Below, one piece after another: positions 25,271 through 37,129 of a stretch of 64,000 nucleotides of DNA (positions are counted from its first letter, which is position 1; each line of letters starts with the position of its first letter). Position numbers and translations under genes: made by a program. The stretch is from assembly GCA_035048485.1 (NCBI GenBank), contig CM068590.1, forward strand, positions 2,398,593 through 2,462,592. Direction: 5' to 3'. Under the pieces are notes generated by a model, which searched no databases, was not told the DNA's origin, and saw only the letters and a program-made list of their open reading frames with translations. The DNA is from Pteria penguin. Lineage: Eukaryota > Mollusca > Bivalvia > Pterioida > Pteriidae.

Positions 25271-26975
25271 GTAAGTGGGGTTTTTTGTGATATCTAGTCC
25301 AAGTATTACACTATGTGACTAGTCATTTGTTTTATATTGCATTACATCAGTTTCCTTTACTTTGTTTATCGTTACAGACTTCATTAAAAGTGAGGACGGG
25401 GTTTTGCCACGCCCTTCAATTTCATGATTCTTGAACTACAAAAGTACAAAGTTTATCTTACCCATAACATATCTGTATAAATTCCATACCAAGCAGAGGG
25501 GGTAGGGGTTGACTACAGCACCCCCTCCCTTCCCAATCCTAGCGGAGTCCGAGCAGGGTAATAGTTCTATCGTTAAGGCAGTCTCTGTACACAGTGAGTA
25601 TTTTCAAAGAATTTCGTTCCTTGTAGAATGTCTCCCAAGGTTAGTTTGTTCCTTTATATTTATTTATTTAGTTTTTTTTTCAATTTCTTTTTCGGGGAGG
25701 GGGGCGGTGCCAGATGTAGGATTTGTCTTCCTTTGATTATAAACTTTATTTCTGAAAACTCCGCATCGTTTGTTTCGTTTTGTAGAAAAAGTGGCAGATG
25801 ACCAGCGATCGACTCCATGTGAGGTCGATGGCTGTGGTAATTCCGCGCAATACAAATGTCTGAATTGTGAAGACGTTCTCTGTATCGGGTATAAAGAAAA
25901 ACACGAAAAGAAAAGAAAAAATCACAAGTTTGTCCTATACTCCGAGAGAATGAAACGAATTTGCCAGAAACACAATGACAAAAAATTCATTTACTGGTGC
26001 AAAAGATGCTGCGTATCTTGCTGCGCAACATGTGCCATAACATCACATAAGGGACATGATATGGAAGAAAAAGAGGTTGCTATCCGTTACAAGACCGAAA
26101 GCGTAAAAGCAGAGTTAAAAGGACCCTTTCAAGGATGTCTGACTCAATGGAAAAATCTCCTGCTCGAAGTAAAACAAACGACGACTGGGTGCAGAGACCA
26201 TATCCAAAAAAAAAAAAAAATAATAATAAATAAAAAAACCCCAAAAGGACCAAGATTTGGTTTCCCATGCAAATCGTATGCATAAAGCCGTAGACAAAAG
26301 CTTAGCTAAAGTACGGAGCGAACTTGGAGAATTCAGCAAACAGAAAGAAACGAGTATGAGCAGTTCAAACAGTTGAACAACAAGAGGAACTTGTACAAAT
26401 GAGTGATATCTGTCTACTAGAAAACAAGCTTGATATCGCCGATATGAAAGCCCTTCCAGCACTCACCCGACAGTCACCTCCTAGTTACACTTCAGGCCAA
26501 CTTGATGATCAAAAGATTTTCACAATGATCGGGGACCTGAACTCTTCTGTATAGAATTTAAGAAAAAAAAAACTCTCACTCGATGAACCTCCTGTAGAAT
26601 CGATCCCACAAGCGTCTGCGTCTGTGATGTCATAACTATTTACGTCAGTATCATCATCCACTCCTGATTATGGTTTTGGTCATAATCACACATCGCCTAT
26701 GCCCCGTCATCAGGTCACGCCTGAGTGAGGACCAATTTGAAACATATACAACTGATGGACCATTACGTCAAAGTACTGGATACTATAAACACAGATTTCT
26801 TCGTCTTTAATAGCTTCACTACCACTTTAAATGGAGATGTCCTTATGCAGATTAAAGTGCTATTAGGATGCTGGAGACGGTCTGCTCGCTACGTAACGGT
26901 GACGTCGTCGTGACGTTAGGCAGCAAGGAACACTGGGTCATCCAGTACAGTAGTAAAGGGACAGCTGTACATGAA

Positions 26976-27168
26976 CAGACGATCTTCATATTTTACACGA
27001 TATAAGTGGCTCACGACCCGACATGCAACTCTTTGTTGGGATTTTTATTTTGACGTTACGGCTTAAATTGTCATTATCTAGTTATTTACAACAAAATATA
27101 AACCCCGCCAAAAGGTACCATGTCAGGTCTTGGGCCGCTTATATCATGTAAAATATGAAGATCGTCTG
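26976..27168. mobile_element. 193-bp foldback MITE with 50-bp arms
   Basis: The left arm (26,976-27,025) starts CAGACGATCTTCATATTTTA. The right arm (27,119-27,168) is its reverse complement with about five mismatches. The 93-bp loop is unrelated. No clear target-site duplication is visible. Confidence 0.8.
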
Positions 27169-28860
27169 CATACCTTTCTTGAACGGTTAAATGCTACTTC
27201 CGGTTTCGATTTTCATGCCTTTGAAATATCTATATACCTTCCAAAACAACGTCAAAACGCGAATGTATGATTGTTCTACTAACACTTAACAATTATGGCG
27301 AGTTGAAACGGTAACTACAGCTGCAGTAATTACAATGTCATGTTTATTTGTTTATAGGTGCTTGAAAAATAATGTGATTCACTCCCGTAATCCTCAATAA
27401 ACTGGCATAATATGACGGAAATTGTGGCATAATATGACGGAGATTGTGGAAAAATATACAACTTAAATGTGTGCACGCCTTAGTTCTCTGGTATTGTGTC
27501 AGCGTAGTAACTTAGAGATTGCTGGTTAGAGATCAGCACTCTTTCCCTTATTGTTTCACAATACTGATTAGTATGAAGGGTATATACATACAATCTCCCT
27601 ATTTTCCATTGTTAGCCCTTTGTTTCACTTCAACTAGGAGTTGCACTCATAGTTCTTCACATTTTCACATTAATTGTAAAATGAGCAATATACTAATTTA
27701 AGAATGCTTCAATATTTATTCATAAAGAGCAATGCAAATAAAACAACTAAATTTTCGGAGAGAGAAGAAAATCCAAGGTGAGAGATCATCGATATCATTA
27801 ACCATGATATTAAAATACACGACAAGTCATCAAAGGTATGCATGCGGTGTATTTGTACAAAAAGTGAATAGTAAATAGATACAAAAAGTTGACAAAGAGA
27901 ACATCATAAAAACGCAGTAACGTTAAGGCACTCCACGACGTCATTGACATAATATAGTCTATATTGAAAACCGCATAAGAAATAGAATAAAGATTATTTC
28001 TGCAAAAATGGTTAAAATGCAAATTGTTTAACAAGTTTAATTTTTCACACATTTAAATTTGATTCCTAATTGTTTGCAATCACGTGACTGCTATATATAA
28101 CACATGTAGTACTAACAACAAACATTCAGAAAGTGCAAATTTAACAATTACAATTAAGTCCAAATTGGCATATTGCCCAATTTGGTAATCAAATTTTGTT
28201 GTAAACAATAAATGGAAACCTATCAATAATATTTATAGCTGTCCTCAACTTATAAGAGGCGCAATTGCGTATAAATACTGCAATGGAATTCACGCTTCCA
28301 AAAAAAAAAAATAAATAAAAAATAAAATTCATTGTGATGACGTCATCTGAGGTCCGACAAAACTCCGACAAACAACGCATTTGTTTATGACATCATCGAT
28401 AGAACAACTAAAAATAGACAGAATGTCACGTTCTTTTACGAACCGTGGAAGGGTGAATTGTAGAATGGTGTAATTTTAAAAGACATTGTATAATTAATTG
28501 AAATTCTGTTGATATTTTATAAAGTAAAAGTTAGGCACAGCACGACGCATTTCAAATAGATAAAGAGCAATCTTTATGTGAAATTACACAACAAACAGAG
28601 CTGAGGAAAAGCACTACAGCGTTTTTTTCGGCATGTTGATTGTAGCACTTCTATTTGCATTAATCAACGTTATGGTGTGTTAATTTTCATCTATCGACAG
28701 TTACCAATGACGCTTTGTTTACACCGGAAATTACGTTTAACCATGGTGCGTCAATCCTTACGCACGCTAGATAACTCGTACAAGTAATACTTGATAGGTC
28801 AATTTGATCCAATCTTATTAAAACGCTACTTGTACTCCGTTCCTCTACGATACTGTCCGT
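26976..28860. mobile_element. Insertion of about 1.9 kb in TRIM-like copy 2
   Basis: Alignment to copy 1 stops after CTGTACATGAA and resumes at GGATCCTAACTTG. The inserted DNA starts with the foldback at 26,976-27,168; the remaining 1.7 kb is AT-rich, with a 27-bp tandem repeat (GGCATAATATGACGGA) at about 27,402-27,447 and no recognisable gene. Whether this is one insertion or several is not clear. Confidence 0.6.
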
Positions 28861-29470
28861 GGGATCCTAACTTGTTTTTCCGATCCATGTGCCGTAGCTG
28901 TGAATAAAGTGAACGAGTGTATGTGTGTGACGGAGGAAGAATAGTTTTTGGGAAAGACCACACGGTACACATATACAGGCTCCAATAATACATCATTTAA
29001 TCCCTGCGACGTAGGCTCTCTTATAATGGCTGTGTTTTCATCACTGACATCAACAACCACAATGTACACATTCTGGACAAGGGTGGAAACTTTCTCCAGT
29101 ATTTACAATATCCTGGACTAAACAATCCGACGTACATTGATGTAGACAGAGAGGAAGTACATGGATCAGAGGGTCTGGAGAAAACGTGAATGTAGTGAAA
29201 TACTGAACATTATCTTCGCTCTATACGGATACAAAGCGCCGATTTATTATTTTTATTATTGTTATTATTATTTTGATAGTCTATCTAGAGTTGTCGTTCC
29301 TCACATTCGTATTCTGATTCCATTTTTGTCAACGTCGATGGAATGGCCTTTAACTTGAAACGTAAAATTAAAAGTACATATGTTCCATGCAATAATATGA
29401 CAATGACTTTCTCTCTGTTTTCATTTGTAAGTAATTAAATAAATACGGAGTTAGATACGCGTACATACAA

Positions 29471-29728
29471 TGGCGCGGATCAAGAAGTCCAACCAAAACT
29501 AATTCTCTGTGAGGGAAAGAGGAGGGGAAGGGGAGGTCATCCAAGGCATGCGTGGATACAGAGGGTGGGGGGTTAGGGGGGTCTGGGCCTCCCAGGAATG
29601 CGAAAATTTTACCAAAAAGGTAATATTTTGGCATTTTGGGGGTTGGAACCCCCCCCCCCTTCGTCTAAGAGAAAAATTTACCTTTTTTGGTTGGACCCCC
29701 TCTGACAAAAAATTCTGGATCCGCGCAT
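29471..29728. mobile_element. Short element with GCGCGGATC inverted ends
   Basis: GCGCGGATC at 29,473-29,481 and GATCCGCGC at 29,718-29,726. The interior is G-rich then C-rich, so both strands yield low-complexity frames. It belongs to the GGCGGATCC-end family seen elsewhere in the window. Confidence 0.55.
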
Positions 29729-29934
29729 GCAAGGCCTCCGGATATGGTGTAAAATTACTCCTTTTTAACATAGAAAAGCCACTAAATACATTCTCAGGTA
29801 AATTAATACCAACATTCCACTTGTCTGTACACGTATACACTTATACATGCATTTAATGCATCGGATCTAAAGTTACCTATTCATGTATATAAAGTAATTT
29901 GTGGTATGTGGTATATATATATAAAGCACAAATA

Positions 29935-30316
29935 CACTACAGTTACCAAGGCACCCTATATTTCAGTTATATTCGTTCCTCGACTGGGACTCAAACTAAC
30001 ATATAAAGCACAAATACCTTATATGTACATACACTGGCGCGGATGAAGAATAGTTAACGGTTGTGTATTTGTGCTTTATATGTTTGTCTAGTTTGTCTTT
30101 ATTTCTACAGGTGTATCTTCGGAGATTCAAGGTCCATAGTACTCCCAGGTGTTTCACTGATTCTATTTGTGCTTTATATGTTTATTTCTGTTGCAGTGAT
30201 TGTATTCTTTCAGAGGATCCGCCTGCGTTTACGACGGGTAAATCCCTTCTCTTTCCGCGGCCGTGTTGTCATGCATACGATTAGCTAATGATTGGCTATT
30301 AAAGCTCTATTTTTGA
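29935..30316. repeat. Fragments of the SINE/TIR cluster, plus orientation
   Basis: Pieces of the SINE body are repeated: CTTCGGAGATTCAAGGTCC followed by TGTTTCACTGATTCTATTTG (about 30,117-30,171), and a block with GAGGATCCGCCTGCGTTTAC (30,214-30,233) and GCTAATGATTGGCTATTAAA. The latter block recurs in inverted orientation at 31,142-31,375, so the cluster forms a roughly 350-bp imperfect inverted repeat around 30.7 kb. Confidence 0.6.
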
Positions 30317-30613
30317 GGAGCTCGGGTAGCTCAGTCGGTTAGACGGTTGGATGCATGACAGCTAGGTCATTCGGTAGCATAGGTCGTGGGTTCGAGTCCC
30401 AGTCGGGAAACGAAGATAAGTGAAATATAGGGTGCCTTGGTAACTTTTGTGTATTTGTGCTTTATATGCTTGACTGGTCTGTCTTTATTTCTACAGATAT
30501 TTCTTCGGAGATCCAAGGTCCCTTGTACTCCCGAGTGTTTCACTGTTTCTATTTGTTATTTGTGATAAATAAATAAATAAATAAATAAATAAATATATAT
30601 ATATATATATATA
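30317..30613 (+). mobile_element. tRNA-derived SINE (family A), copy 1
   Basis: The tRNA-like head has box A TAGCTCAGTCGG (30,327-30,338) and box B GGTTCGAGTCC (30,389-30,399), the internal RNA polymerase III promoter. The body (GTGAAATATAGGGTGCC ... CTTCGGAGATCCAAGG ... TTTCACTGTTTCTATTTG) follows, then a tail of (AAAT)n and (TA)n to 30,613. The head has an insertion and does not fold as a simple tRNA, so this is a retroposon and not a tRNA gene. Confidence 0.75.
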
Positions 30614-30714
30614 AGCACAAGTAGGAAATATAACATCACGTTCACTATTCAAAAATATCGGATCAACCCTGGGTCAATGCAAGTCGCTAAAGAATAAAAG
30701 AGGTCAAATATAAA

Positions 30715-31141
<427 letters not shown>

Positions 31142-31375
31142 CCAATTAAAATAAAGCTTTGATAGCCAATCATTAGCTAATGGTATGCATGACAACACGG
31201 CTGCGGAAAGTGAAGGGATTTACCCAACGTAAACGCAGGCGGATCCTCTGAAAGAATACAATCACTGAAAGAGAAATAAACATATAAAGTACAAATAGAA
31301 ACAGTGAAACACCCGGGAGTACTATAGACCTTGGATCTCCGAAGAAATACAAGACAATTAGACAAACATATAAAG
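31142..31375 (-). repeat. Inverted copy of the 30.06-30.32 kb block
   Basis: The minus strand carries the same blocks in the same order (CTTCGGAGATCCAAGG, GAGGATCCGCCTGCGTTTAC, CTAATGATTGGCTAT) directly 5' of the SINE head, as in the plus-strand copy. Confidence 0.6.
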
Positions 31376-32220
31376 CTCTAACGTAAACGCAGGCGGTTCC
31401 TCTTACGTTTATCAGGTGAAATTAATAATATTTGATATTACAAAAATTCTAAACTATGTAAAATCCATTCTATTGTAAGAATATAATATTTAGGCTTATT
31501 ATTTGTAATGCTACCAGGGATTTCACATAGTTTAGAATTATAAATCGCTTATTTAACTTGATAACGGCCAAGCAGCCGAAATATTATCATTATTATTTAT
31601 ACATTATAGAGCGATATCCCTGTGGAAAACTTTACTTTTAAAAATGTAAATCTGTGAGTTGTGGAGGAGTCCACTTTTTCGTACCTATGGACTTTGAGGT
31701 GAATCTAAAGCAAGGGTTTATATAACTGAAAATATTTCATAACAATAAATAAATTCTTTTAAACAAAATTTGATATATTGTTGTACTATTGCTTCCCTCA
31801 AGTTAAACATACATAACAATATATAAACTCTTTTTAACAAAATTTCATATATTGTTATTTATTGCCGCTTCCCTCAAGTAGGTCATACTGAACTGAAAAT
31901 ATTATGTTTGAGGAAATGCCTTTACAACTGCAGATTGTGGAAAGACGAGAGAGAAAAAAAAAAAAAAACAAAAAACAAAAAAAGAGAGGGGGATGTTCAA
32001 GTCTTTAATGCTAACAAGGATAATCATAAACAATAAGGTAATTATGACCATACCAATGACTTCTAATCAGACCTAACTGCTGGCTTTAATGCAATGTCAA
32101 ACGGCCAGCCGTAGTCAACCCCTAGTACCAGTAATCTGCCTTCTCAGACGTAGAGCATCATGTATCCTTTCCACCACCACAAGATTTACCAATGGCCATC
32201 TACTTGTCCTTCTAAACAAT
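31376..32220. other. No gene recognised
   Basis: AT-rich. A direct duplication of about 75 bp occupies 31,738-31,885 (AACAAAATTTSATATATTGTT and GCTTCCCTCAAGT twice). An A-rich stretch lies at 31,948-31,986. Confidence 0.5.
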
Positions 32221-32224
32221 CTTT

Positions 32225-32490
32225 TATTCATACATGTATTATTTATAAATTTTTAAATGTGTGTCCTTTGATTATGCTGCTTTTGCGGTGAGTGGAAAGG
32301 TGGGCACCCGTAGACCGGTTAACCACACCAATTGAGTGACGTTTGTTACTTCAATTAACCGTCCTATGTCGGTATCGTAACTGCAGCACAATCGAATATT
32401 TTTGTAATGTTGTTCCGTGTATATTCTGCTGTTGTCTGTTGTAATTTTGTGTGTTAGTGTGTGCAGGTCCTTGGTGATTTGTGTCAGATG
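32225..32490 (+). repeat. Dispersed repeat, copy of 24.9-25.17 kb
   Basis: Carries the same ordered blocks as the 25-kb copy, including ACCGGTTAACCACACCA and TCGGTATCGTAAC. It lies just before the 15-bp minisatellite. Confidence 0.65.
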
Positions 32491-32539
32491 TCTTCTGTTT
32501 CTTTTTTTACATGTACATGTAGCCGAATCCTATTCCCGC

Positions 32540-33310
32540 ACTAATACCTAGATACAATTGGTAGATTTTAGTCTCACTTGACAGATTCTTGTCTTACCAC
32601 ATCAATATCCACATACCAGTCTTAACAATCCGTTAGTCCTATCCTAGTTATTCCAATCCTAGTTAGTACTATCCTAGTAAGTCCTGCCCTAGCATTAGTC
32701 CGATCCTAGCATTTGTCATATCTTAGCATTAGTCATATACTAGTTAGTCCCATCCTAGGAAGTCCCATCCTAGCATTAGTCCTTTCCTAGCTTGTCCCAT
32801 CCTATTTGAGCCCATTCTAGTTAGTCTCATCCTCGTCGGTCCCATCCTAGTTAGGTCCATCCTAGAAGGTCTTATCCTCTTTAGCCGTATCCTAGTTATT
32901 CCTATCCTAGTTACTCCTATCCTAGCATTAGCTAACCGCTTATCATACTCTAGTATTACTGTAACGTCATAGTTACATGTACATTGTAGCATTAGTTAAC
33001 CGCTTGTCCTGTTATAGTTTAAACGAATAGAATAGGCATATCCTACTTTTTCAAAGAGAAAAGAAAAAAAAAACGTCCTTACTAAACTGTTTGTTTGTCC
33101 CATCCTATTCTTGCTAATCCTATCCTTGTCTTGTCAAAACGGCCACACTTTTCTTAATAATTTAATCTAAATACCTAGTTGTATTCTAGTGTAACAAAAC
33201 CCCTAGTCCTATCCTAAGTCGACAGAACCGCTAGTCCCATGACACTAGTTCTATAGTAGTCTCACTGAACCGACATTCTTATCCTAGTTTAACTGAACCA
33301 ATTGGTAGTG
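32540..33310. repeat. 15-bp degenerate minisatellite (TCCTATCCTAGTTAG)
   Basis: Units of about 15 bp, TCCYATCCTAGYWTTAG variants, drift along the array. The minus strand reads a five-residue peptide repeat (LTRMG-like), which is a by-product of the 15-bp period and not a supported gene. Confidence 0.75.
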
Positions 33311-33615
33311 CGATCTAACTAAACCGCCAGTCGTTTGTTCCTCTCTGAAATGCTAAATTTGCTGTATTTGAAAAGGGAGAAGAGGGATACAGACAACTCT
33401 TTAGATGGCGGGAGGTTTTTTCATAGCATGGTCAAGTACACATAGGGACAGGAGATCCATACTCTACATGCGCTCTATAGGATGCATGACCCAACAATTT
33501 TGATTTGGAAAAAAAGGGAGGGGGTAATCAAAAGGGAAAGGTTAAGATAGCTACTGTCCAGGTAAAAAGTTGTAAACATTGTTTTGCTCGTCATGTTAAG
33601 ATTATTAAACATGAT

Positions 33616-33800
33616 GGTTGGTTGGTTGGTTGGTTAGTTGGTTGGTTTGTGTTTTACGTCGCTTTAACAATTGTTCGGTTATATCGCGACATGGAAGCAA
33701 GCGGTAACCAACCTCTTAAATGTAGTGGCGGAGTCTGGGAATCCAACCGGATCGTCGGCACCCCAAGCCAAGCGCTTAATCACTAAACCAAGCCTTCCCC
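33616..33800 (-). mobile_element. tRNA-derived SINE (family C), copy 1
   Basis: On the minus strand the head reads GGCTTGGTTTAGTGATTAAG with a box-A-like segment, followed by GCGCTTGGCTTG, the body TTTAAGAGGTTGGTTACC ... AAAGCGACGTAAAACAC, and a (CCAA)n tail (the plus-strand GGTT run at 33,616-33,650). The second copy is at 49.48 kb. Confidence 0.7.
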
Positions 33801-34139
33801 GTTTACAAGCGGTCACGGTATCTGCCGGATACAGTGTACGGAAATGCAGACCTATGCAACAGACCCACCCTAAGCAGTCAGGGACCATTTCTAGTCGCAA
33901 GTAGTGGCCCTATATGAATGATAGGCCCACAATTCCTTATGTTGCGTAAACTTCCGGACGGAATGGCCGGCACGATTCTACGCATTTTGGCATGAAATGG
34001 AGCAAATATCTAACATAATTATATAAACATAAAGCAAACGATCGGCAATAAAATCTTTCCCCGATCTGTCGTCTGAAAACTCTACACACATTTTTCCCAA
34101 CCTGTGTCAAATTTGCCGGTTTCTGTGTCAGTCATTCGG

Positions 34140-34149
34140 TCTCGCGAGA
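34140..34149. promoter_or_regulatory. TCTCGCGAGA palindrome
   Basis: The exact motif TCTCGCGAGA is known as a core promoter-associated element in vertebrate CpG promoters. Here it lies in a locally CpG-containing 250-bp stretch (33.93-34.20 kb) with no gene visible nearby, so promoter activity is speculative. Confidence 0.3.
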
Positions 34150-34319
34150 TCTCGTTAAAAGAAACCTGACAAAAACAGGCGGAGCTAACGAAAAACACGT
34201 GGTCATTGTTATTTTTATGTTATTTCTGTGGTTTTGTTTTTTTTATTTTTATTTCATTTATCGGCTAGTTGCGGCATTTCTGAATGAAGAAAGAAAACTA
34301 AATTGAAATGACCCAAAGA

Positions 34320-34710
34320 AATGTATTATATATAGTCAAACAATATCAAGTCGAAATAGTGCCTTATGAGGTCAAAAATTACGTCGTTATTAAGTCACAA
34401 AAGCATGTTATGGAGTCAAAATACATGTTTTATATTATGAAGTCAAAATATAACGTTATGAAGTCACAAAAAATAAGTTTTGGAGTCAAAATAGTATGTT
34501 ATGCAGTTATTAAATATCTTATGAAGTCAAAACATTACGCTATGAAGTCACAAAGTACGATATGCAGTCAGAATATTATGTTATAAAGTCAAAACATTAC
34601 ATTATGAAGTCATAAAAGTATTTTATAAAGTAATAAAGCATGTTATGAAGTCATAAAAACACATTATAAAGTGCAATAGTAAGTCATTAAGACAAAACAG
34701 TAAGGCATGA
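34320..34710. repeat. TTATGAAGTCA minisatellite, about 25-30 bp period
   Basis: Repeated TTATGAAGTCAMAA units with variable spacers. The overlapping frame reads a VMKSQ-like repeat. A single GGCGGATCCAGGATTTAGG transposon-end motif follows at 34,743. Confidence 0.75.
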
Positions 34711-35039
34711 AGCCAAACGCTAAGGTAAGGTCTTACACAGAGGCGGATCCAGGATTTAGGGTTAAGAAAAAAAGGGGGCGAAGTCAGGCGAGGGTATTCA
34801 GAATTCAATTGATCATTCTCAGTCGGTACCGCAGCTGTCGTGTGAATGAAGCTTTATGTGGTGTTTTCATGTCTTGTCAATATCTTGTTATTCTTGTTGT
34901 ACATGTGGTGGATTTTGTCATACAGCTGAGCCAGAGATGGTCTTGTAATAAATCTGATTCAGCTAAAACGCAAAATCCAGAGACCTATAATACACTTCTG
35001 TGGCATAACCCATCATCATTACTTTTAATACTTTTTCAA

Positions 35040-36005
35040 GTTTCCGCTGAGTGTATAAGCACGCTACTTACTTGGAAAAGTTCACTCAGAATCGGACGTG
35101 AGTTACCACTCAATGTATAAACACACTAGTTAACATGGAAAGTTCACGCGGGAGTGGACGTGAGTTCCCACTCATTGTATAAACAAAAAAAGCTAATTTT
35201 GGAAGATGACTCGAGAGCGTATAAACACACTAGCCACCTTACTATATTCACGCGGGAGAGGACGCGAGTTTCCACTCATTGTATAGACATACTAGTTACC
35301 TTGGGAAGTTCCGAAGAAGCGGGTGTTAGTTCCCACTCACTGTATATAAGCACACTACATGTTCTTACTTGGGAAAGTTCACTCGGGAGCACACGTGAGA
35401 TCACATTTAGCGTAGAAGCACATTATTTACCATGGAAAGTTCACGGAGGAGCGGGCGTGAGTTTCCACTCAGTGAATAAATAGGCTAGTCACCTTGGGGA
35501 GTTCATGCGGGAGCGGGCGTCAGTTCCCGCGCAGTGTATACACATACTAGCTTCCTTTGACAGATCACTCGAGAACGGACGTGAGTTCCCACTTATTGTA
35601 TAAAAACACTAGGTACCTTGGAAGGTTCACACGGGAGCGGGTATGATTTCCCATGCAGTGCATAAACATTCTGGTTACCCGGGAAAATTCACTCGGGAGC
35701 GGGCGTGAGTTCCCATTCAGTGTAAAAGCACACTAGTTACTTGGAAAAGTTCACTCGGGAATGGGCTTGAGTTACCGTTCAATGTATAAACATACTATTA
35801 ACCTGGGAGTGTTCACACGGAGCAGGCGTGAGTTTCTAGTCAGTGTATAAACACACCAGTCACCTTGGGAATTTCACACGGGAGTTGATGTGAGTTCCCA
35901 ATAATTGTGTAAAAATAATGATTACCTTGGGAAAGGTAAGTCGGGAGCGGGCGTGAGTTCCTACTCAGTGTATAAACACACCAGTCACCTTGCTTGGGAA
36001 GTTCA
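35040..36005. repeat. About 62-bp minisatellite, roughly 15 units
   Basis: The unit contains GTTCACTCGGGAGCGGGCGT, GAGTTCCCACTCAGTGTATA and AACACACTAGTTACCTTGG. It is more GC-rich than its surroundings. Units near the array ends are more diverged. A (TA)n tract follows at 36,006-36,041. Confidence 0.9.
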
Positions 36006-36129
36006 TATATATATATATATATACATGTATATATATATATAATTTTTTTTTTCTAAATTTCTGGTCCCTTTGCAATTAGATTTTTTGGTCCCATTTGCAT
36101 AATGCTAAAAGATGAGGTAAATTTAGGCT

Positions 36130-36520
36130 GATAAGCCACCTTCCAACAATCCGTTATACGGACAAACCTTCCCACTAACTGGTTCACGGGCATTTTATCC
36201 AAAAACAGATACACGAGCCCACCTTCTTACTGACTGGCTTACGGGTCCAACTTCCCACTTACCGATGTACGGGTCCCATCTTTCCATCAATTGGCTAACA
36301 GGCCACCTTCCAGCTACCCGTTGTACGGGCAAAATTTCCAACTAACTGGTTCACTTGCATCATTTCCATAAACAGATACGAGCCCGTCTCCCTACTGACT
36401 GGTTAACGGGCCCACCTTCCCATCTACAGATGTACGAGCCAACCTGTCTACTAACAGGATTACGGTCTACCTTCCCAGTAATCGATGCACGGACCTACTT
36501 TTCCACTAATCGCTAAAACA
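36130..36520. repeat. Degenerate repeat, CCACCTTCCCACTAACTGGTT
   Basis: Loose units of about 30 bp: CCTTCCCAYTAACTGGTTCACGGGC variants. The motif resembles the complement of the GGTGGGC...ACCGGTTAACC block in the repeats at 25.0 and 32.3 kb. Confidence 0.6.
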
Positions 36521-36689
36521 TGACAATGATATAAAATTAACATTCCATCAATTGTCCTATGTATAGAAAACAAAAGTTGCAGGAATCAATAGTAAACAGT
36601 GGATATATAAGTGTCAAGGATACAGAGTATAGAATGACACCAGCAATAGAGAACCACAAACAGTGATGACGCTAAAGTATCTCAAACAA

Positions 36690-37125
36690 GATGTCTTTGT
36701 GAAACACTAATCCCTCAGTGGCAAAAAAAAAAAAATCAATATTTAGCGTAAACGTTTCAAGGTCAAAAGCTCATTGACCTTGGTGTCATTTAATAGGACT
36801 TCATTAGTTGAGTACGCATGCATGTGAAATATGAAGTCTCTATCCCTCACGGTTCAAACGTTATGGTCAAGGTTAAAGTTGACAACAGACAAAAAACAGA
36901 CAGACAAACACACAAGACCAAAAAAGTCATCGACCTTGGTGTTATTTGAAAGGGTTTCAATAGTTGAGTACGCATGTGAAATATGAAGTCTCTATCCTCT
37001 AAAGTAATGGCAAAGTTAAATTTGTCAGATGGACAGACAAACAAACAAACAGACAAGAAAAAAAAAATACGACCCTGATCTATGGATCTGGGGACATAAA
37101 AATATAATTTTTTCTAGGTGATCTG
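36690..37125. repeat. Dispersed repeat with about 190-bp direct duplication
   Basis: ATTGACCTTGGTGTCATTT and GTTGAGTACGCATG..TGAAATATGAAGTC occur twice about 185 bp apart, each followed by a CAGACAAACA-rich tract. The frame on the minus strand is repeat-derived. Confidence 0.65.
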
Positions 37126-37129
37126 CCCC

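Larger units (their letters stand above)
25786..29206 (+). pseudogene. B-box / NHL TRIM-like pseudogene, copy 2
   Basis: The acceptor TTTTGTAG precedes the homologous exon, but the start codon is GTG (25,791) where copy 1 has ATG. B-box 1 (CGNSAQYKCLNCEDVLCIGYKEKHEK) has Tyr where copy 1 has the ligand Cys. B-box 2 (CQKHNDKKFIYWCKRC..) and the start of a coiled coil follow, regions that copy 1 lacks. A poly-A/TAA-rich stretch at 26,205-26,237 breaks the frame. Several frameshifts and stops follow (for example after SYA near 26,282 and at NSSV-stop near 26,551). The propeller is cut at about 26,975 by a 1.9-kb insertion and resumes at 28,861 with frame breaks, ending at a stop homologous to that of copy 1 (29,204-29,206). 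The shared 5' exon and intron show that the copies arose by DNA duplication. This copy cannot make the full protein. Confidence 0.8.

Noticed and set aside
29509..29856. Pro/Gly-rich frames on both strands near 29.6 kb
   Set aside because: Derived from G- and C-runs inside an inverted-end mobile element.
32744..32992. Arg/Thr-rich repeat protein on the minus strand
   Set aside because: The five-residue period is just the 15-bp minisatellite.
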